Assembly (NCBI RefSeq): GCF_014773365.1
Contig: NZ_JACWUN010000009.1
Location: 1 to 64,000, forward strand
DNA: 64,000 nt
Direction: 5' to 3'
Origin: Pelovirga terrestris
GTDB lineage: Bacteria; Desulfobacterota; Desulfuromonadia; Desulfuromonadales; Geopsychrobacteraceae
Shown piece after piece: positions 47,813-56,402 of the stretch; position 1 is the stretch's first letter; the number at the start of each line of letters is the position of its first letter. Position numbers and translations under genes: made by a program. The notes under the pieces are model-generated. The model made no database searches. It was not told where the DNA came from and worked only from the letters and a program-made list of their open reading frames with translations.

Positions 47813-49099
47813 ATGTGGAAAAAACTGCTGACCCCGACCCTGGTCATCACCCTTGTTACCCTCTTCTCCCTGACCTGGTATGGCAGCATCAAGGCGGAAG
47901 AATATTTTGCCCTGTGGGTGGAGCGGTCCAACCACTATGCTCCGCTTAACACCACCAACGAACTGGTCAGCTATGAGCGGCGATTTTTTACCGCTGAAGC
48001 AATTACCACAGTTAATATCAGCGATCTGGGTCGTTACGATCTTCACCATCTGATCCGCCACTATGCCTGGGGCGTCACCATGATCACCACGCCGCTGGCA
48101 GACTCCGCTACCTCCTCATTGCTTGAGGGACTACGGATTGTCACCGATGTCGGTCCCACCGGGTCAGCACGCAGCAGGTTGTCGCTGCCCCGACTGGCAG
48201 TTGAAACTGCTGACGGCACGACGATCACTATCGACCGTATTGGCGGTGAGGGGCACGTCAACGCCGCCGCCACGCAAGGATCCTGGGATGTCAGCCTGGA
48301 GCAGATCCAGATCGTTTTGGATAGGGATAATCAGCTTGTCGTTGCCGGCATCAACAATGCCGGCGAGATGGACAATCTCGACCAATTCCCCCTTGGCCAA
48401 AGTCGTACCCGCATCAACAGTCTGGCACTACAAAGCGTTGATGGGCCCCCTTTCATTATCAATGGACTGCATATTGATTGGGCCAATCACATAGGGCCGG
48501 AGCCGTTCTACCTAGCCCTTTCTGACATCTCATTTGCCGGTCTGCAGACGGGGGGGAGCGCGTTTACGGATGGTCGTCTGGTGTTTAAATTACTGGACCT
48601 CGATACCCGGGTGATTGAGGCTTTAATGACAGCAAGAAACAGTTTCCGCCAGCATATCCGTTCCGCCAATGATAGTAATGACTCTTTTATCGATGATGCT
48701 ATCCTGCCGGTTTACCACGCCTTGTTACAATCAGGGGCAACCCTGGAGCTGGAGAACCTTTCCCTGGCGACTACCGGTGGACAGCTTTCAGGTGTGGGGC
48801 GCGCCACCTTGAAGCCGGGAACAACACAGACCGCTCCCGGCGCTTTGCTTGAGCAGATCGATTCGGAGCTGCAACTCGACTTCGACGTGGTCATCCTTGC
48901 CCGCCTGGGTCAGCTGGCCGAGCAGATCCAGGGTAAAACGACGAATATCAGCGTTAAAGAGGAAGAACTGCGGATGATCTTCGGTGGGTTGGCGCAACTC
49001 GGTTTTTTAAGTCGGCTGGAAGGGGAACGTTTTCGTTTGCGGGTTGCGTATGATCAAGGCGAGATTAAACTCAACGATCAACCGTTCCGGTTATTTTAA
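47813..49099 (+). CDS. DUF945-like (YdgA) membrane-anchored periplasmic protein
   Basis: 428 residues. N-terminal membrane segment (TPTLVITLVTLFSLTWYGSI), then a long beta-rich region with YERRFFTAEAITTVNIS and repeated short strands, and near the end SELQLDFDVVILARLGQLAEQ and LGFLSRLEGERFRLRVAYDQGEIKLNDQP, which matches the DUF945 closing pattern (VNGQPL-type). Members face the periplasm and some are AsmA-like; function unknown. AAGGAT precedes ATG. A 114-base gap separates it from ybbP, so it may still belong to that unit. Confidence 0.7.
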   Translation: MWKKLLTPTLVITLVTLFSLTWYGSIKAEEYFALWVERSNHYAPLNTTNELVSYERRFFTAEAITTVNISDLGRYDLHHLIRHYAWGVTMITTPLADSATSSLLEGLRIVTDVGPTGSARSRLSLPRLAVETADGTTITIDRIGGEGHVNAAATQGSWDVSLEQIQIVLDRDNQLVVAGINNAGEMDNLDQFPLGQSRTRINSLALQSVDGPPFIINGLHIDWANHIGPEPFYLALSDISFAGLQTGGSAFTDGRLVFKLLDLDTRVIEALMTARNSFRQHIRSANDSNDSFIDDAILPVYHALLQSGATLELENLSLATTGGQLSGVGRATLKPGTTQTAPGALLEQIDSELQLDFDVVILARLGQLAEQIQGKTTNISVKEEELRMIFGGLAQLGFLSRLEGERFRLRVAYDQGEIKLNDQPFRLF

Positions 49100-49108
49100 G
49101 AAAGACGC

Positions 49109-49834
49109 TCAGATCGACAGGCTGATCTGCTTGTCGGTGTAGAGGGCGAATACTCCGGGAGTACGTTCAAAAAGGATGGCGCGGCGATTTTCCTCATCCA
49201 TTTCACCGACGGCGACCATCATGCGCAGATCAACGATGAGGGAAGAATCGTACTGGGCTTTGACCTGCGGATGAAACTCCACCTGTAGATGTCTGGTGGC
49301 ACAACGAAAGGATCCATCACGGGCAATGGCATCGACCAGATGCGGACCTTCCTGTCCCGCCAACAACTCAAGATGAAGATAGCGGAGCTGCACCACCGCC
49401 AAATCCCTGCTGAAATAGGGAAGAACATTGTGTTCGGCCTCGAGAGGTGGGCCAAATCCAACATCGGGAGTGGCCATCAAGGCGCGAATTTGGGCAGCCA
49501 GGTGATTAAGCCCCTCAATCGTCACCTGATGGGTCTGCAGCAGGTCAAACAGCTCTCTGTCGGCATGGGCAATGCCGACATTACCCAGCTCCTTCAGTAG
49601 CTCCGGATAGGCAATCCGCTCAAGTTGACCTGTTTCTTTCAGGCGATCAATCAACTGACGCATGGCGACAAAGCGCCGACGCGGTTGTCCATCTTTTTTC
49701 TCCCGCGCCTGGTCCTGACCCCGCGACTTCTCATCGTGGGGTTGCTGCGCATCGATACGCGGGTAGGGCTGTACCGGTTCCACTTCACGGTAGAGCATAT
49801 ACCCTTTAGTGTCGGTAACACGTAGGTCGGCCAT
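49109..49834 (-). CDS. Uncharacterised cytosolic protein
   Basis: 241 residues, no signal or membrane segment. The first ~55 residues are charged and low-complexity (HDEKSRGQDQAREKKDGQPRRR). Next comes a helical part (RQLIDRLKETGQLERIAYPELLKEL) and a beta-rich C-terminal half with LPYFSRDLAVVQLRYLHLEL, FRCATRHLQVEFHPQ and DSSLIVDLRMMVAVGE. I do not recognise a family. It is convergent with the DUF945-like gene after only nine bases and has a weak ribosome site (GGAAAG). The coding impression is good: long, uninterrupted, with typical codon use. Confidence 0.65.
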   Translation of the reverse strand: MADLRVTDTKGYMLYREVEPVQPYPRIDAQQPHDEKSRGQDQAREKKDGQPRRRFVAMRQLIDRLKETGQLERIAYPELLKELGNVGIAHADRELFDLLQTHQVTIEGLNHLAAQIRALMATPDVGFGPPLEAEHNVLPYFSRDLAVVQLRYLHLELLAGQEGPHLVDAIARDGSFRCATRHLQVEFHPQVKAQYDSSLIVDLRMMVAVGEMDEENRRAILFERTPGVFALYTDKQISLSI

Positions 49835-49933
49835 CGCTTTCCATCTTGCGCGGGTTACATCGTTGCGACTTCCTGCTGAACAATCGAAAAAAACACCGTT
49901 CCATTTACCTGTCGACAGCGTCCGACCAGACCT

Positions 49934-50686
49934 TTAGCACTTTTTTTCTTGGCGATGTACCGCCAGGGCATTCCAGCTCTGCTGCACCGGCATCAGTTCG
50001 ATCGCATTAATGTTGACATGTGCTGGTCGGTTCACCACCCAGTACACTGTTTCAGCGATATCTTCGGGGCGCAATGGTGTCATGCCACGATACACCTGGG
50101 CAGCCTTGTCGGCATCCCCCTTGAAGCGTACTTGAGAGAACTCGCTTTCAGCCATCCCGGGGGCAATATAGGTAACCCGTACCGCAGTACCATGCAGATC
50201 AGCGCGCAGATTACGGCTGAACTGTTCGACAAAGGCCTTGGTACCGCCGTAAACATTGCCGCCGGGGTAGGGCCAACTGCCGGCGGTAGAGCCGATATTG
50301 ACAACATGCCCGCTGTTGCGCTTGACCATATTCGGCAATAATACTCTGGTGCAGTAGGTCAGTCCCTTGATGTTGGTATCAATCATCGTGTCCCAGTCGT
50401 TGATATCCACCTCCCAGGCCGGTTCCAGACCCAGAGCCAGCCCGGCATTATTGAGCAACACATCGACCGCCGGCAAATCGGCGAGCTGGCGAAAGACGGC
50501 CTCACGGTCACGCACATCGAGGGTCACAGTAGCGCTGACTGCGGCGCCGAGTTCCTGCTGTAACACCTGCAAGCGCTCGGAACGACGACCGGTAAGAATC
50601 AGTTGCCAGCCGTGACGAGCAAAAAGACGGGCGCAAGCGCTACCGAACCCTGCTGTCGCTCCAGTTATCAGTATTGTTTGACTCAT
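49934..50686 (-). CDS. ydfG: YdfG-like short-chain dehydrogenase (3-hydroxy acid / serine dehydrogenase)
   Basis: 250-residue SDR with NADP-binding ILITGATAGFGSACARLF and GRRSERL, DVLLNNAGLALGLEPAW, catalytic Ser in NIGSTAGSWPYPGG and the YGGTK Tyr/Lys pair. It is strikingly like E. coli YdfG (shared AGFG, GLALG.EPA and AGSWPY..GNVYG), which oxidises L-allo-threonine, L-serine and 3-hydroxypropionate and reduces malonic semialdehyde. Start ATG 50686 with AGGAGAAG; it lies inside the LapA gene, a 47-base overlap, so the two are co-expressed. It might connect to the serine/glycine genes nearby, but that is speculation. Confidence 0.92.
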   Translation of the reverse strand: MSQTILITGATAGFGSACARLFARHGWQLILTGRRSERLQVLQQELGAAVSATVTLDVRDREAVFRQLADLPAVDVLLNNAGLALGLEPAWEVDINDWDTMIDTNIKGLTYCTRVLLPNMVKRNSGHVVNIGSTAGSWPYPGGNVYGGTKAFVEQFSRNLRADLHGTAVRVTYIAPGMAESEFSQVRFKGDADKAAQVYRGMTPLRPEDIAETVYWVVNRPAHVNINAIELMPVQQSWNALAVHRQEKKC

Positions 50687-51017
50687 GATCTTCTCCTGCG
50701 GTAAGGGGTGTTTCCTGCTGCTGTGGTTTGATCTGTGAATCCTGGTCGTTATCACCGGCAGCGTCAGTTTTAGCAGCTGCCTGCTGGTGCTGCGCTGCTT
50801 CTTTAGCGGCCTTTTTCTTTTTATTGTAAGACTGACGCCGTAATACCAGCAACATTCCCAATAACACGCCGACACCAAGAACCGCCATCAGCAGCAAGGA
50901 AAAAGACAACCCATATTCCCAATTAAAAAAACGCACCGTAACCGGAACACTGTTCTGATAAACAAACGCCATCATCACAGCCAGTAAAACGGCAAATACA
51001 AATAATTTGAATTTCAT
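50640..51017 (-). CDS. LapA-domain (DUF1049) inner-membrane protein
   Basis: 125 residues with two membrane helices (about 4-20, LFVFAVLLAVMMAFVYQN, and about 37-60, FSLLLMAVLGVGVLLGMLLVL) separated by PVTVRFFNWEYGLS, the LapA domain pattern. The C-terminal ~60 residues are a hydrophilic, Gln/Lys/Asp-rich cytosolic tail. In enterobacteria LapA (YciS) works with LapB in lipopolysaccharide assembly control; here no lapB is adjacent. AGGAGC before ATG. It overlaps ydfG by 47 bases. Confidence 0.88.
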   Translation of the reverse strand: MKFKLFVFAVLLAVMMAFVYQNSVPVTVRFFNWEYGLSFSLLLMAVLGVGVLLGMLLVLRRQSYNKKKKAAKEAAQHQQAAAKTDAAGDNDQDSQIKPQQQETPLTAGEDHESNNTDNWSDSRVR

Positions 51018-51114
51018 TAATTGGCTCCTGTCATCTGCGAACCGTGTGCCGGGGATCGGTGGATAAACTCGTCAGCTGCTAGATGGTTACGACGAGCAAC
51101 AGTCTAACGGTTTT

Positions 51115-51260
51115 GTAACTATTCTGTTCTATCCTTGCCCCGGGTCTTTGAATCCTGTGGCAAGGGTTTTTGTCGCCATGGACGGCGATAAAAAGCGGTC
51201 ATGGATGACGAAAAGCGTCCCTTGACATAGGATTCAAAGGCCCGGGGCTGAACAGATACA
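51115..51260 (+). repeat. Full 145-bp dispersed hairpin repeat (copy E)
   Basis: Left end GTAACTATTCTGTTCTATCC, arm GCCCCGGGTCTTTGAATCC, core with GCCATGGACGGC and GGATGACGAAAAGCG, arm GGATTCAAAGGCCCGGGGC, right end GAACAGATAC. The arms pair over about 30 bases. The core matches copy C in the same orientation while the outer ends are swapped. It lies between the lapA and degP genes. Confidence 0.85.
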
Positions 51261-51284
51261 CTGGTTTTAACCCAGATTTTGGAT

Positions 51285-51313
51285 AAAAAAAAGGGGAACC
51301 CTGCTGATTCCCC
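51285..51313 (-). terminator. Rho-independent terminator of degP
   Basis: On the minus strand GGGGAA, a 9-base loop and TTCCCC are followed by eight T residues, about 85 bases after the degP stop. A second GC-rich hairpin (51362-51381) lies between them. Confidence 0.75.
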
Positions 51314-51395
51314 GAAATGAACGTAGGAGGTAACGTTCAATAAAAGTATGTGATGGCCTTCCGGCGCTGAGCAGAGCGCCGAAAAACCTGCGTTC

Positions 51396-52847
51396 CTATC
51401 TGTATCTCAATGCAATATACCGACTGCCACTACCTTGGCGGACCAACAGCAGAACCGTATCCCTTTTACTCTTTTCAACCAGCGAAACCACGTCCTGGGG
51501 ATCATTAACATCGACCCGATTGACCTCTTCAATCAAGGCCCCCGCCTGAATGCCGGCGCGAGCCGCAATCGATCCGGGTTCAACTGCGGCAACCAATACC
51601 CCGCGGTTTTCCTGGTAACCAAACTGCTCAGCCAATTCCTTGGTCAACTTCTGTAGCCGCAGACCAATCTGAGGAAGAACATCGGTACCGGCTTCAGCGG
51701 CCGGGGCATCAGCGCTTGCGGCGGTTTCAACCTCAAGGGCATCGACGACGATCTTGTGCTTACGTACTTTACCTTTGCGCAAAACTTCCAGTTCAATGGT
51801 GGTGCCGGGTCGAGTCAGGGCCACCTGATTGCGGAACGCAGCGACATTTTCCACTGCGGTGCCATTGAGTTTGAGGATGACATCCCCCTGCTCAAGGCCC
51901 CCTTTTTCCGCTGCCGAACCTTTCATTACCTGGGATACCAGAATTCCCTGACGCTGATCGATATCAAAAGACTCCGCCAGTTCTCTGGTCAAATCCTGAA
52001 TGTAAACGCCGATCCTGCCACGGGTGACCTTGCCGTGTTCCGCCAGCTGAAGATAAATATTTGTGGCCATATTGATGGGAATAGCAAAGCCGATCCCCAT
52101 ATAACCGCCACTGCGACTGAAAATCGCCGTGTTCATTCCGACCGCCTCACCATCCAGGTTCACCAGCGGGCCGCCCGAGTTGCCCGGATTGATAGCCGCG
52201 TCGGTCTGGATAAAGTTTTCGTAATCGGTCAGGCCGATACCACTACGTCCCTTGGCGCTGACAATCCCGGCCGTCATGGTATGGGAAAGGCCGAAGGGGT
52301 TGCCAAAAGCCAGAACCCAGTCACCGACTTCAAGCTGATCCGAATTTCCCAGTTTAATGTAGGGAAGCTCTTCATTGGCTTCGATGCGGATCAGCGCCAC
52401 GTCGGTGGGAGGATCGGCACCGACCAGTTCGGCATCGAATTCACGTCCGTCCTGAAACTGGACCGTAATCTTATCGGCATCACCGACCACGTGGTTGTTG
52501 GTCATGATATAACCATCAGCAGAGATCAGAAAGCCTGAGCCCTGGCCAGTGGTTCGGCGCGGAGGCCGATCCGGAGCTTCGCCTCGTGGCGGCTCACCAA
52601 AAAAGCGGCGAAAAAATTCTTCACCAAAGGGGCTGCCTTCAAAGGGGTTTGACCATGGGTCACGACTGCGCACCTGCACTTCCTGCTCGACCTGAATGTA
52701 GACAACCGCCGGTGAAATATCGCGGGCCACACTGCGAAAAGCCTTGCCGGTTTCACGCAGGCTTTCCAGCCCACTTTCTTGTGCTGACACGGAAGAACCC
52801 AGCAGCACCAGCACCACCAGCATTCCGAACAACTTATTTATTCTCAT
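51396..52847 (-). CDS. degP: Do-family periplasmic serine protease/chaperone (DegP/DegQ)
   Basis: 483 residues: signal peptide ending SVSAQ, a trypsin-like domain with triad H119 (TNNHVVG), D149 (PPTDVALIRIE) and S224 (INPGNSGGPL), a long LA-loop (RDPWSNPFEGSPFGEEFFRR), and two PDZ domains (about 275-370 and 390-480). It degrades or refolds damaged envelope proteins. Start ATG 52847 with AAAGGAG; it overlaps the end of the response regulator gene by 14 bases, so both are read from the sigma-54 promoter at 53346-53362. Confidence 0.95.
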   Translation of the reverse strand: MRINKLFGMLVVLVLLGSSVSAQESGLESLRETGKAFRSVARDISPAVVYIQVEQEVQVRSRDPWSNPFEGSPFGEEFFRRFFGEPPRGEAPDRPPRRTTGQGSGFLISADGYIMTNNHVVGDADKITVQFQDGREFDAELVGADPPTDVALIRIEANEELPYIKLGNSDQLEVGDWVLAFGNPFGLSHTMTAGIVSAKGRSGIGLTDYENFIQTDAAINPGNSGGPLVNLDGEAVGMNTAIFSRSGGYMGIGFAIPINMATNIYLQLAEHGKVTRGRIGVYIQDLTRELAESFDIDQRQGILVSQVMKGSAAEKGGLEQGDVILKLNGTAVENVAAFRNQVALTRPGTTIELEVLRKGKVRKHKIVVDALEVETAASADAPAAEAGTDVLPQIGLRLQKLTKELAEQFGYQENRGVLVAAVEPGSIAARAGIQAGALIEEVNRVDVNDPQDVVSLVEKSKRDTVLLLVRQGSGSRYIALRYR

Positions 52848-53256
52848 GATCGACTCCTTTAATGCGTTCGTTGCGGAGACAAACATGCGCGATCAATGTC
52901 ATCATGTCATCCAGATCAAAGGGTTTATCAATGACTGCTGCGGCACCAAGATGTCGCGCCTTACGATGAGTTTGCTCGTCTCCGAAGGCGGTCATACAGA
53001 TAAAGGGAATCTGCTGCAGATGCCGGTTGCGGCGAGCCAGGACCTCAAGACCATTTAACCCGGGCATGCGAATATCACTGATCACCAGATCGATGGCTGG
53101 CTGTTCTTTAAGCCTGGTCAGCAACTGCTCACCGTTGCTGCACTGACAGACCTGGTAGCCGGCATTTTCCAACACCAGGGCAAGCAGTTCACGCAGCTCC
53201 CGGTCATCTTCGGCAACAAGTACGCGCGGTGTCAGGTCAATACAAACAGCTTCCAT
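52834..53256 (-). CDS. Single-domain response regulator
   Basis: 140 residues forming one receiver domain with no output domain: acidic pair in VLVAEDDRE, phosphoacceptor D61 in LVISDIRMPGLNG, T89 in ICMTAFGD and K111 in VIDKPFD. Such proteins work by protein contact or as phosphate sinks. Start ATG 53256; the ribosome site is weak. It is encoded between the sigma-54 promoter and degP, and its stop overlaps the degP start, so it is made together with the protease. A feedback role on the adjacent kinase is plausible but unproven. Confidence 0.88.
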   Translation of the reverse strand: MEAVCIDLTPRVLVAEDDRELRELLALVLENAGYQVCQCSNGEQLLTRLKEQPAIDLVISDIRMPGLNGLEVLARRNRHLQQIPFICMTAFGDEQTHRKARHLGAAAVIDKPFDLDDMMTLIAHVCLRNERIKGVDHENK

Positions 53257-53345
53257 GATCACTCTACAGTTATCTCCGGTAAGTAGATTCAAGCTATGCT
53301 GCCGCCGGCAACAGAATGGCCTCGGCAGGCTCTACCACTTATATT

Positions 53346-53362
53346 AAGCACAGGGCATGCCA
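53346..53362 (-). promoter_or_regulatory. Sigma-54 (-24/-12) promoter of the response regulator-degP operon
   Basis: Minus strand TGGCATGCCCTGTGCTT. It fits TGGCAC-N5-TTGCW with GG and GC at the required 12-base spacing; mismatches are T for C in the -24 box and G for T in the -12 box. The predicted start is near 53336, about 80 bases before the regulator ATG. It lies between an NtrC-type activator gene and its likely target. Confidence 0.7.
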
Positions 53363-53404
53363 ACGACAATGGTCGAATTTTCAGCTGGTTAACAGAAAAC
53401 AGAG

Positions 53405-53439
53405 TGGGGCACAATGACTCGCTGGGGCAAATTGCCCCA
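53405..53439 (-). promoter_or_regulatory. Tandem NtrC-type activator sites (UAS)
   Basis: Perfect 17-base palindrome TGGGGCAAATTGCCCCA at 53423-53439 and a partial copy starting TGGGGCACAATG at 53405 (about 12 of 17 positions). They lie roughly 70-103 bases upstream of the predicted sigma-54 start, the usual place for enhancer-binding proteins. Confidence 0.65.
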
Positions 53440-53466
53440 TTCGGCTGAAGAGTCGGGGGAGGAGAA

Positions 53467-54834
53467 TCAGGTCTCTTTGAGTTTGCGATAGAGGGTTTTA
53501 CGGTCAACCCCAAGCATGCGGGCGGCCAGGGTCCGATTGCCATCGAGCTGTTCCAGCACCTGCTGAATGTAGCGCTGTTCCATCTCCTCCAGCGGGATAA
53601 TCGTCTGGCCGTCGTGCAGACTCAGGGGTAATGGTGCACTGTCACCCGGGTGCCGGACGCTATCAGGCAGATCATCAACGGTAATGGTATCATGGAGGGT
53701 CAGGGCCACTGCGCGCTCAATGGTATTGCGTAGTTCGCGCACATTGCCGGGCCAGGAGTAGGCCAGCAGGCAGGCCGCCGCCGGCTGCGCCAGACCAACC
53801 ACCGACTTGCCGAACCGCCGACTGAGCTGCTGGATGAACTTCATCGCCAGCAGGAGAATATCGTCGCCACGCCGACGCAAGGGGGGCAGCTCCAGCTGAA
53901 TCACGTTCAGTCGATAGAACAGATCACTGCGAAACAGCCCAGCGGCTACCGCCTCACCCAGATTACGGTGGCTGGCTGCGATGACCCGGACATCACAGGT
54001 AATTTCACTGCTCCCACCCAGGGGCCGCACGCGATGATCTTCGAGCACCCGCAACAGCTTGGGCTGCAGCGATAACGGCAATTCAGCAATTTCGTCAAGC
54101 AACAGGGTGCCCCCGGAAGCCTCGACAAACAACCCCTTGCGCGCTTCACGGGCATCGGTAAAGGCTCCCCGGACATGGCCGAAGAGCTCGCTTTCGAGTA
54201 GATTCTCCGGCAACGCGGCACAGTTAAGAGCGACGAACGCGCCGCCGCTACGCTGGCTCTGGCGGTGCAACGAACGCGCAACCAGTTCCTTGCCGGTGCC
54301 GCTTTCTCCCGCCAGCAGCACCGACGTGTCCAGTCCGGCAATGCGGGAGATCTGTTGTTTCAGCTTAACCATCGGCGGACTTTCACCGAGGAGATCATCG
54401 TCAGGTTGCTGACGACGAACCTGATCCTGCAGGCGGCGAACGGTCTCCTGCAGATGCCGATGCTGTAAACCACGATCCAGGGAAATACTCAGCAGATCCA
54501 GATCCACCGGTTTGGTAACAAAATCATAGGCCCCCGCCCGCAATGCGGCAATTGCCGTTTCGAGGCTGCCGAAGGCGGTCATGATGATGACCGGCAGATC
54601 GGGCCGCCGTTGATGCAGTTCGGCGCAGAAATCGATACCATTCATTTCCGGCATATTCAGATCGGTCAGAACAATATCAATGGAGTGCTGGTCCAACAAC
54701 TCACGCGCCTGACCTGCTTTCAACGCTGTCCACACCCGATGCCCGCGCTGTTGCAAGTCCTCATGCAGCAGGTCGCACAATGCGCGATCATCATCTATGA
54801 CCAGAATGCCCCCTGGCAGGCCGGCTTTGCTCAT
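53467..54834 (-). CDS. NtrC-family sigma-54-dependent response regulator
   Basis: 455 residues in standard order: receiver domain with D58 (TDLNMPEMNG) and K108; AAA+ domain with Walker A GESGTGKE (176-183), the sigma-54 contact loop GAFTDA (223-228) and Walker B GGTLLLDEIAELP; a C-terminal Fis-type helix-turn-helix (NRTLAARMLGVDRKTLYRKLK). It should activate sigma-54 promoters when phosphorylated by the adjacent kinase. Its ATG overlaps the kinase stop (ATGA) with GGGGAG upstream. The palindromes directly downstream of its gene are its likely binding sites. ZraR-like layout, but exact orthology is not shown. Confidence 0.95.
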   Translation of the reverse strand: MSKAGLPGGILVIDDDRALCDLLHEDLQQRGHRVWTALKAGQARELLDQHSIDIVLTDLNMPEMNGIDFCAELHQRRPDLPVIIMTAFGSLETAIAALRAGAYDFVTKPVDLDLLSISLDRGLQHRHLQETVRRLQDQVRRQQPDDDLLGESPPMVKLKQQISRIAGLDTSVLLAGESGTGKELVARSLHRQSQRSGGAFVALNCAALPENLLESELFGHVRGAFTDAREARKGLFVEASGGTLLLDEIAELPLSLQPKLLRVLEDHRVRPLGGSSEITCDVRVIAASHRNLGEAVAAGLFRSDLFYRLNVIQLELPPLRRRGDDILLLAMKFIQQLSRRFGKSVVGLAQPAAACLLAYSWPGNVRELRNTIERAVALTLHDTITVDDLPDSVRHPGDSAPLPLSLHDGQTIIPLEEMEQRYIQQVLEQLDGNRTLAARMLGVDRKTLYRKLKET

Positions 54835-56309
54835 GGCAACTCCCCGCGACAATCCACCGGTAAGTAGACCCGGAACGTGCTGCCTTTGCCGGGAACGCTT
54901 TCTACCGCAATCCAGCCACCGTGTTCCTGAACAATGCCGTAGGCAATCGACAGCCCCAACCCGGTCCCTTCACCAACATCCTTGGTGGTAAAGAAAGGAT
55001 CAAACATGTGCTTTTGAACCTCGAGCTCAATCCCGCTGCCTTGATCACTGACCTGCAGACAGACCCAGGACTGATCAGGATTTTCGAACCCGTCAGGAAC
55101 GCTGACCGCCGCTGCCGGATAGCTGGACAGGCTGATCTTGCCACCATCGGGCATGGCGTGAATACCATTGAGGATCAGGTTTAGCAGAACCTGTTGCATT
55201 TGCGCGGAGTCGGCACACACCAGCAGCTCCGCCGGAGCCTCATCGATACAGAGTTCGACCTGCTGCTTGTTGAGGGTCGGCTCGAGTAGCGGCAGCACCG
55301 CACGCATTACCAGGTTAAGATCAACGCGCTGTTTGCGAGCCTCGCCGCGCCGGGCAAAGCTTAACAACTGTCGCATAATACCGGTCATACGCTGCGCCTG
55401 TTCGTGAATGATGGTTGCAGAGCGGGTGATATCCTCGAGCGCCATTCCTTCGCGGGTTATCAGTTTGGCCCGCCCGGCAATCACATTGAGGGGCGTCCCC
55501 AACTCGTGCGCCATCCCCGCCGACAGCTGTCCGAGGGTTGCCAGCCGCTCGGTATGGCGCAACTTTTCCAGGGCCTCAAATTTCGCCGCGTGAGCTGCCT
55601 GTTCGGCATCGCGCGCCTGGGCCAGCTGCCCCCGCATCCGCTCAATGGTGTTAGACAGCTCAGCCAGTTCATCACTGCCGGAAAGATTGACGCTGGTGGA
55701 AAAATCACCGGTCCCAATCCGCTCAGCCTGGGCGCGCAACTTGCGCATCGGCCGCCCGACCCAGATGCTGCCCAGCACAGTCATTAATAAGAGCCCCGAC
55801 ACTACCAGGGCGCCGACAACGATGGCGGATCGACGCAAGCTTTCCTGGATGTAGTCGTGCATTTCTGCCATCGATTCGGTTAATTCGATGGCGCCCATCC
55901 GCTCACCAGGGAGCAATACCGGCAGATAGGTCAACAAAAAATCGTGCCCTTCATCCGAAGCCGCCATCAGGGTAACGGTTTCCTCAAATCGCAATCGGTC
56001 AAGGTGAGCAACCGGCACGCGAGGTTGATAAGACGCAGGTCCATCATTACTGACCCACACCCAGCGCACCAGGGTTTCAGAATAGCCCTGATTGGCGCGC
56101 AACAAAAAACCCAGGGCCTCTTCCTCACCATGCTGCTGCCACAGTTCTGTTACCATGACCCGCAGGCTTTCACCGATATGGCGGGCCTCACGACTCAAAT
56201 TACGTTTGAGCTGCTCTCGTTCGCGCTGGATCGACAGATAACTGTAAACGGAGAAGATCAGCACCACGCCGAGAAGGATCGCCAGGGTGATTTTGATGGT
56301 CAGACGCAT
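54831..56309 (-). CDS. Membrane sensor histidine kinase
   Basis: 492 residues: helix 1 (about 5-25), a periplasmic sensor of about 135 residues, helix 2 (about 161-184), HAMP linker (185-237), HisKA with phospho-acceptor H268 in LSAGMAHELGTPLNV, and a HATPase domain with N-box NLILNGIHAM, G1 DQGSGIE and G2 GEGTGLGLSIAYGIVQEHGG. The sensor domain resembles double-CACHE/ZraS-type periplasmic regions only in outline; the signal is unknown. It heads the kinase-NtrC unit. With a degP target an envelope-damage signal is the simplest guess. Confidence 0.93.
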   Translation of the reverse strand: MRLTIKITLAILLGVVLIFSVYSYLSIQREREQLKRNLSREARHIGESLRVMVTELWQQHGEEEALGFLLRANQGYSETLVRWVWVSNDGPASYQPRVPVAHLDRLRFEETVTLMAASDEGHDFLLTYLPVLLPGERMGAIELTESMAEMHDYIQESLRRSAIVVGALVVSGLLLMTVLGSIWVGRPMRKLRAQAERIGTGDFSTSVNLSGSDELAELSNTIERMRGQLAQARDAEQAAHAAKFEALEKLRHTERLATLGQLSAGMAHELGTPLNVIAGRAKLITREGMALEDITRSATIIHEQAQRMTGIMRQLLSFARRGEARKQRVDLNLVMRAVLPLLEPTLNKQQVELCIDEAPAELLVCADSAQMQQVLLNLILNGIHAMPDGGKISLSSYPAAAVSVPDGFENPDQSWVCLQVSDQGSGIELEVQKHMFDPFFTTKDVGEGTGLGLSIAYGIVQEHGGWIAVESVPGKGSTFRVYLPVDCRGELP

Positions 56310-56402
56310 TGCGGATTATCCACCTGTAACAGATTCATGAACATCGCTACCAGCCTGAGTGTCCTTGGAGAGTTGAAGACGGACTTGAACAAATTATGCG
56401 AA

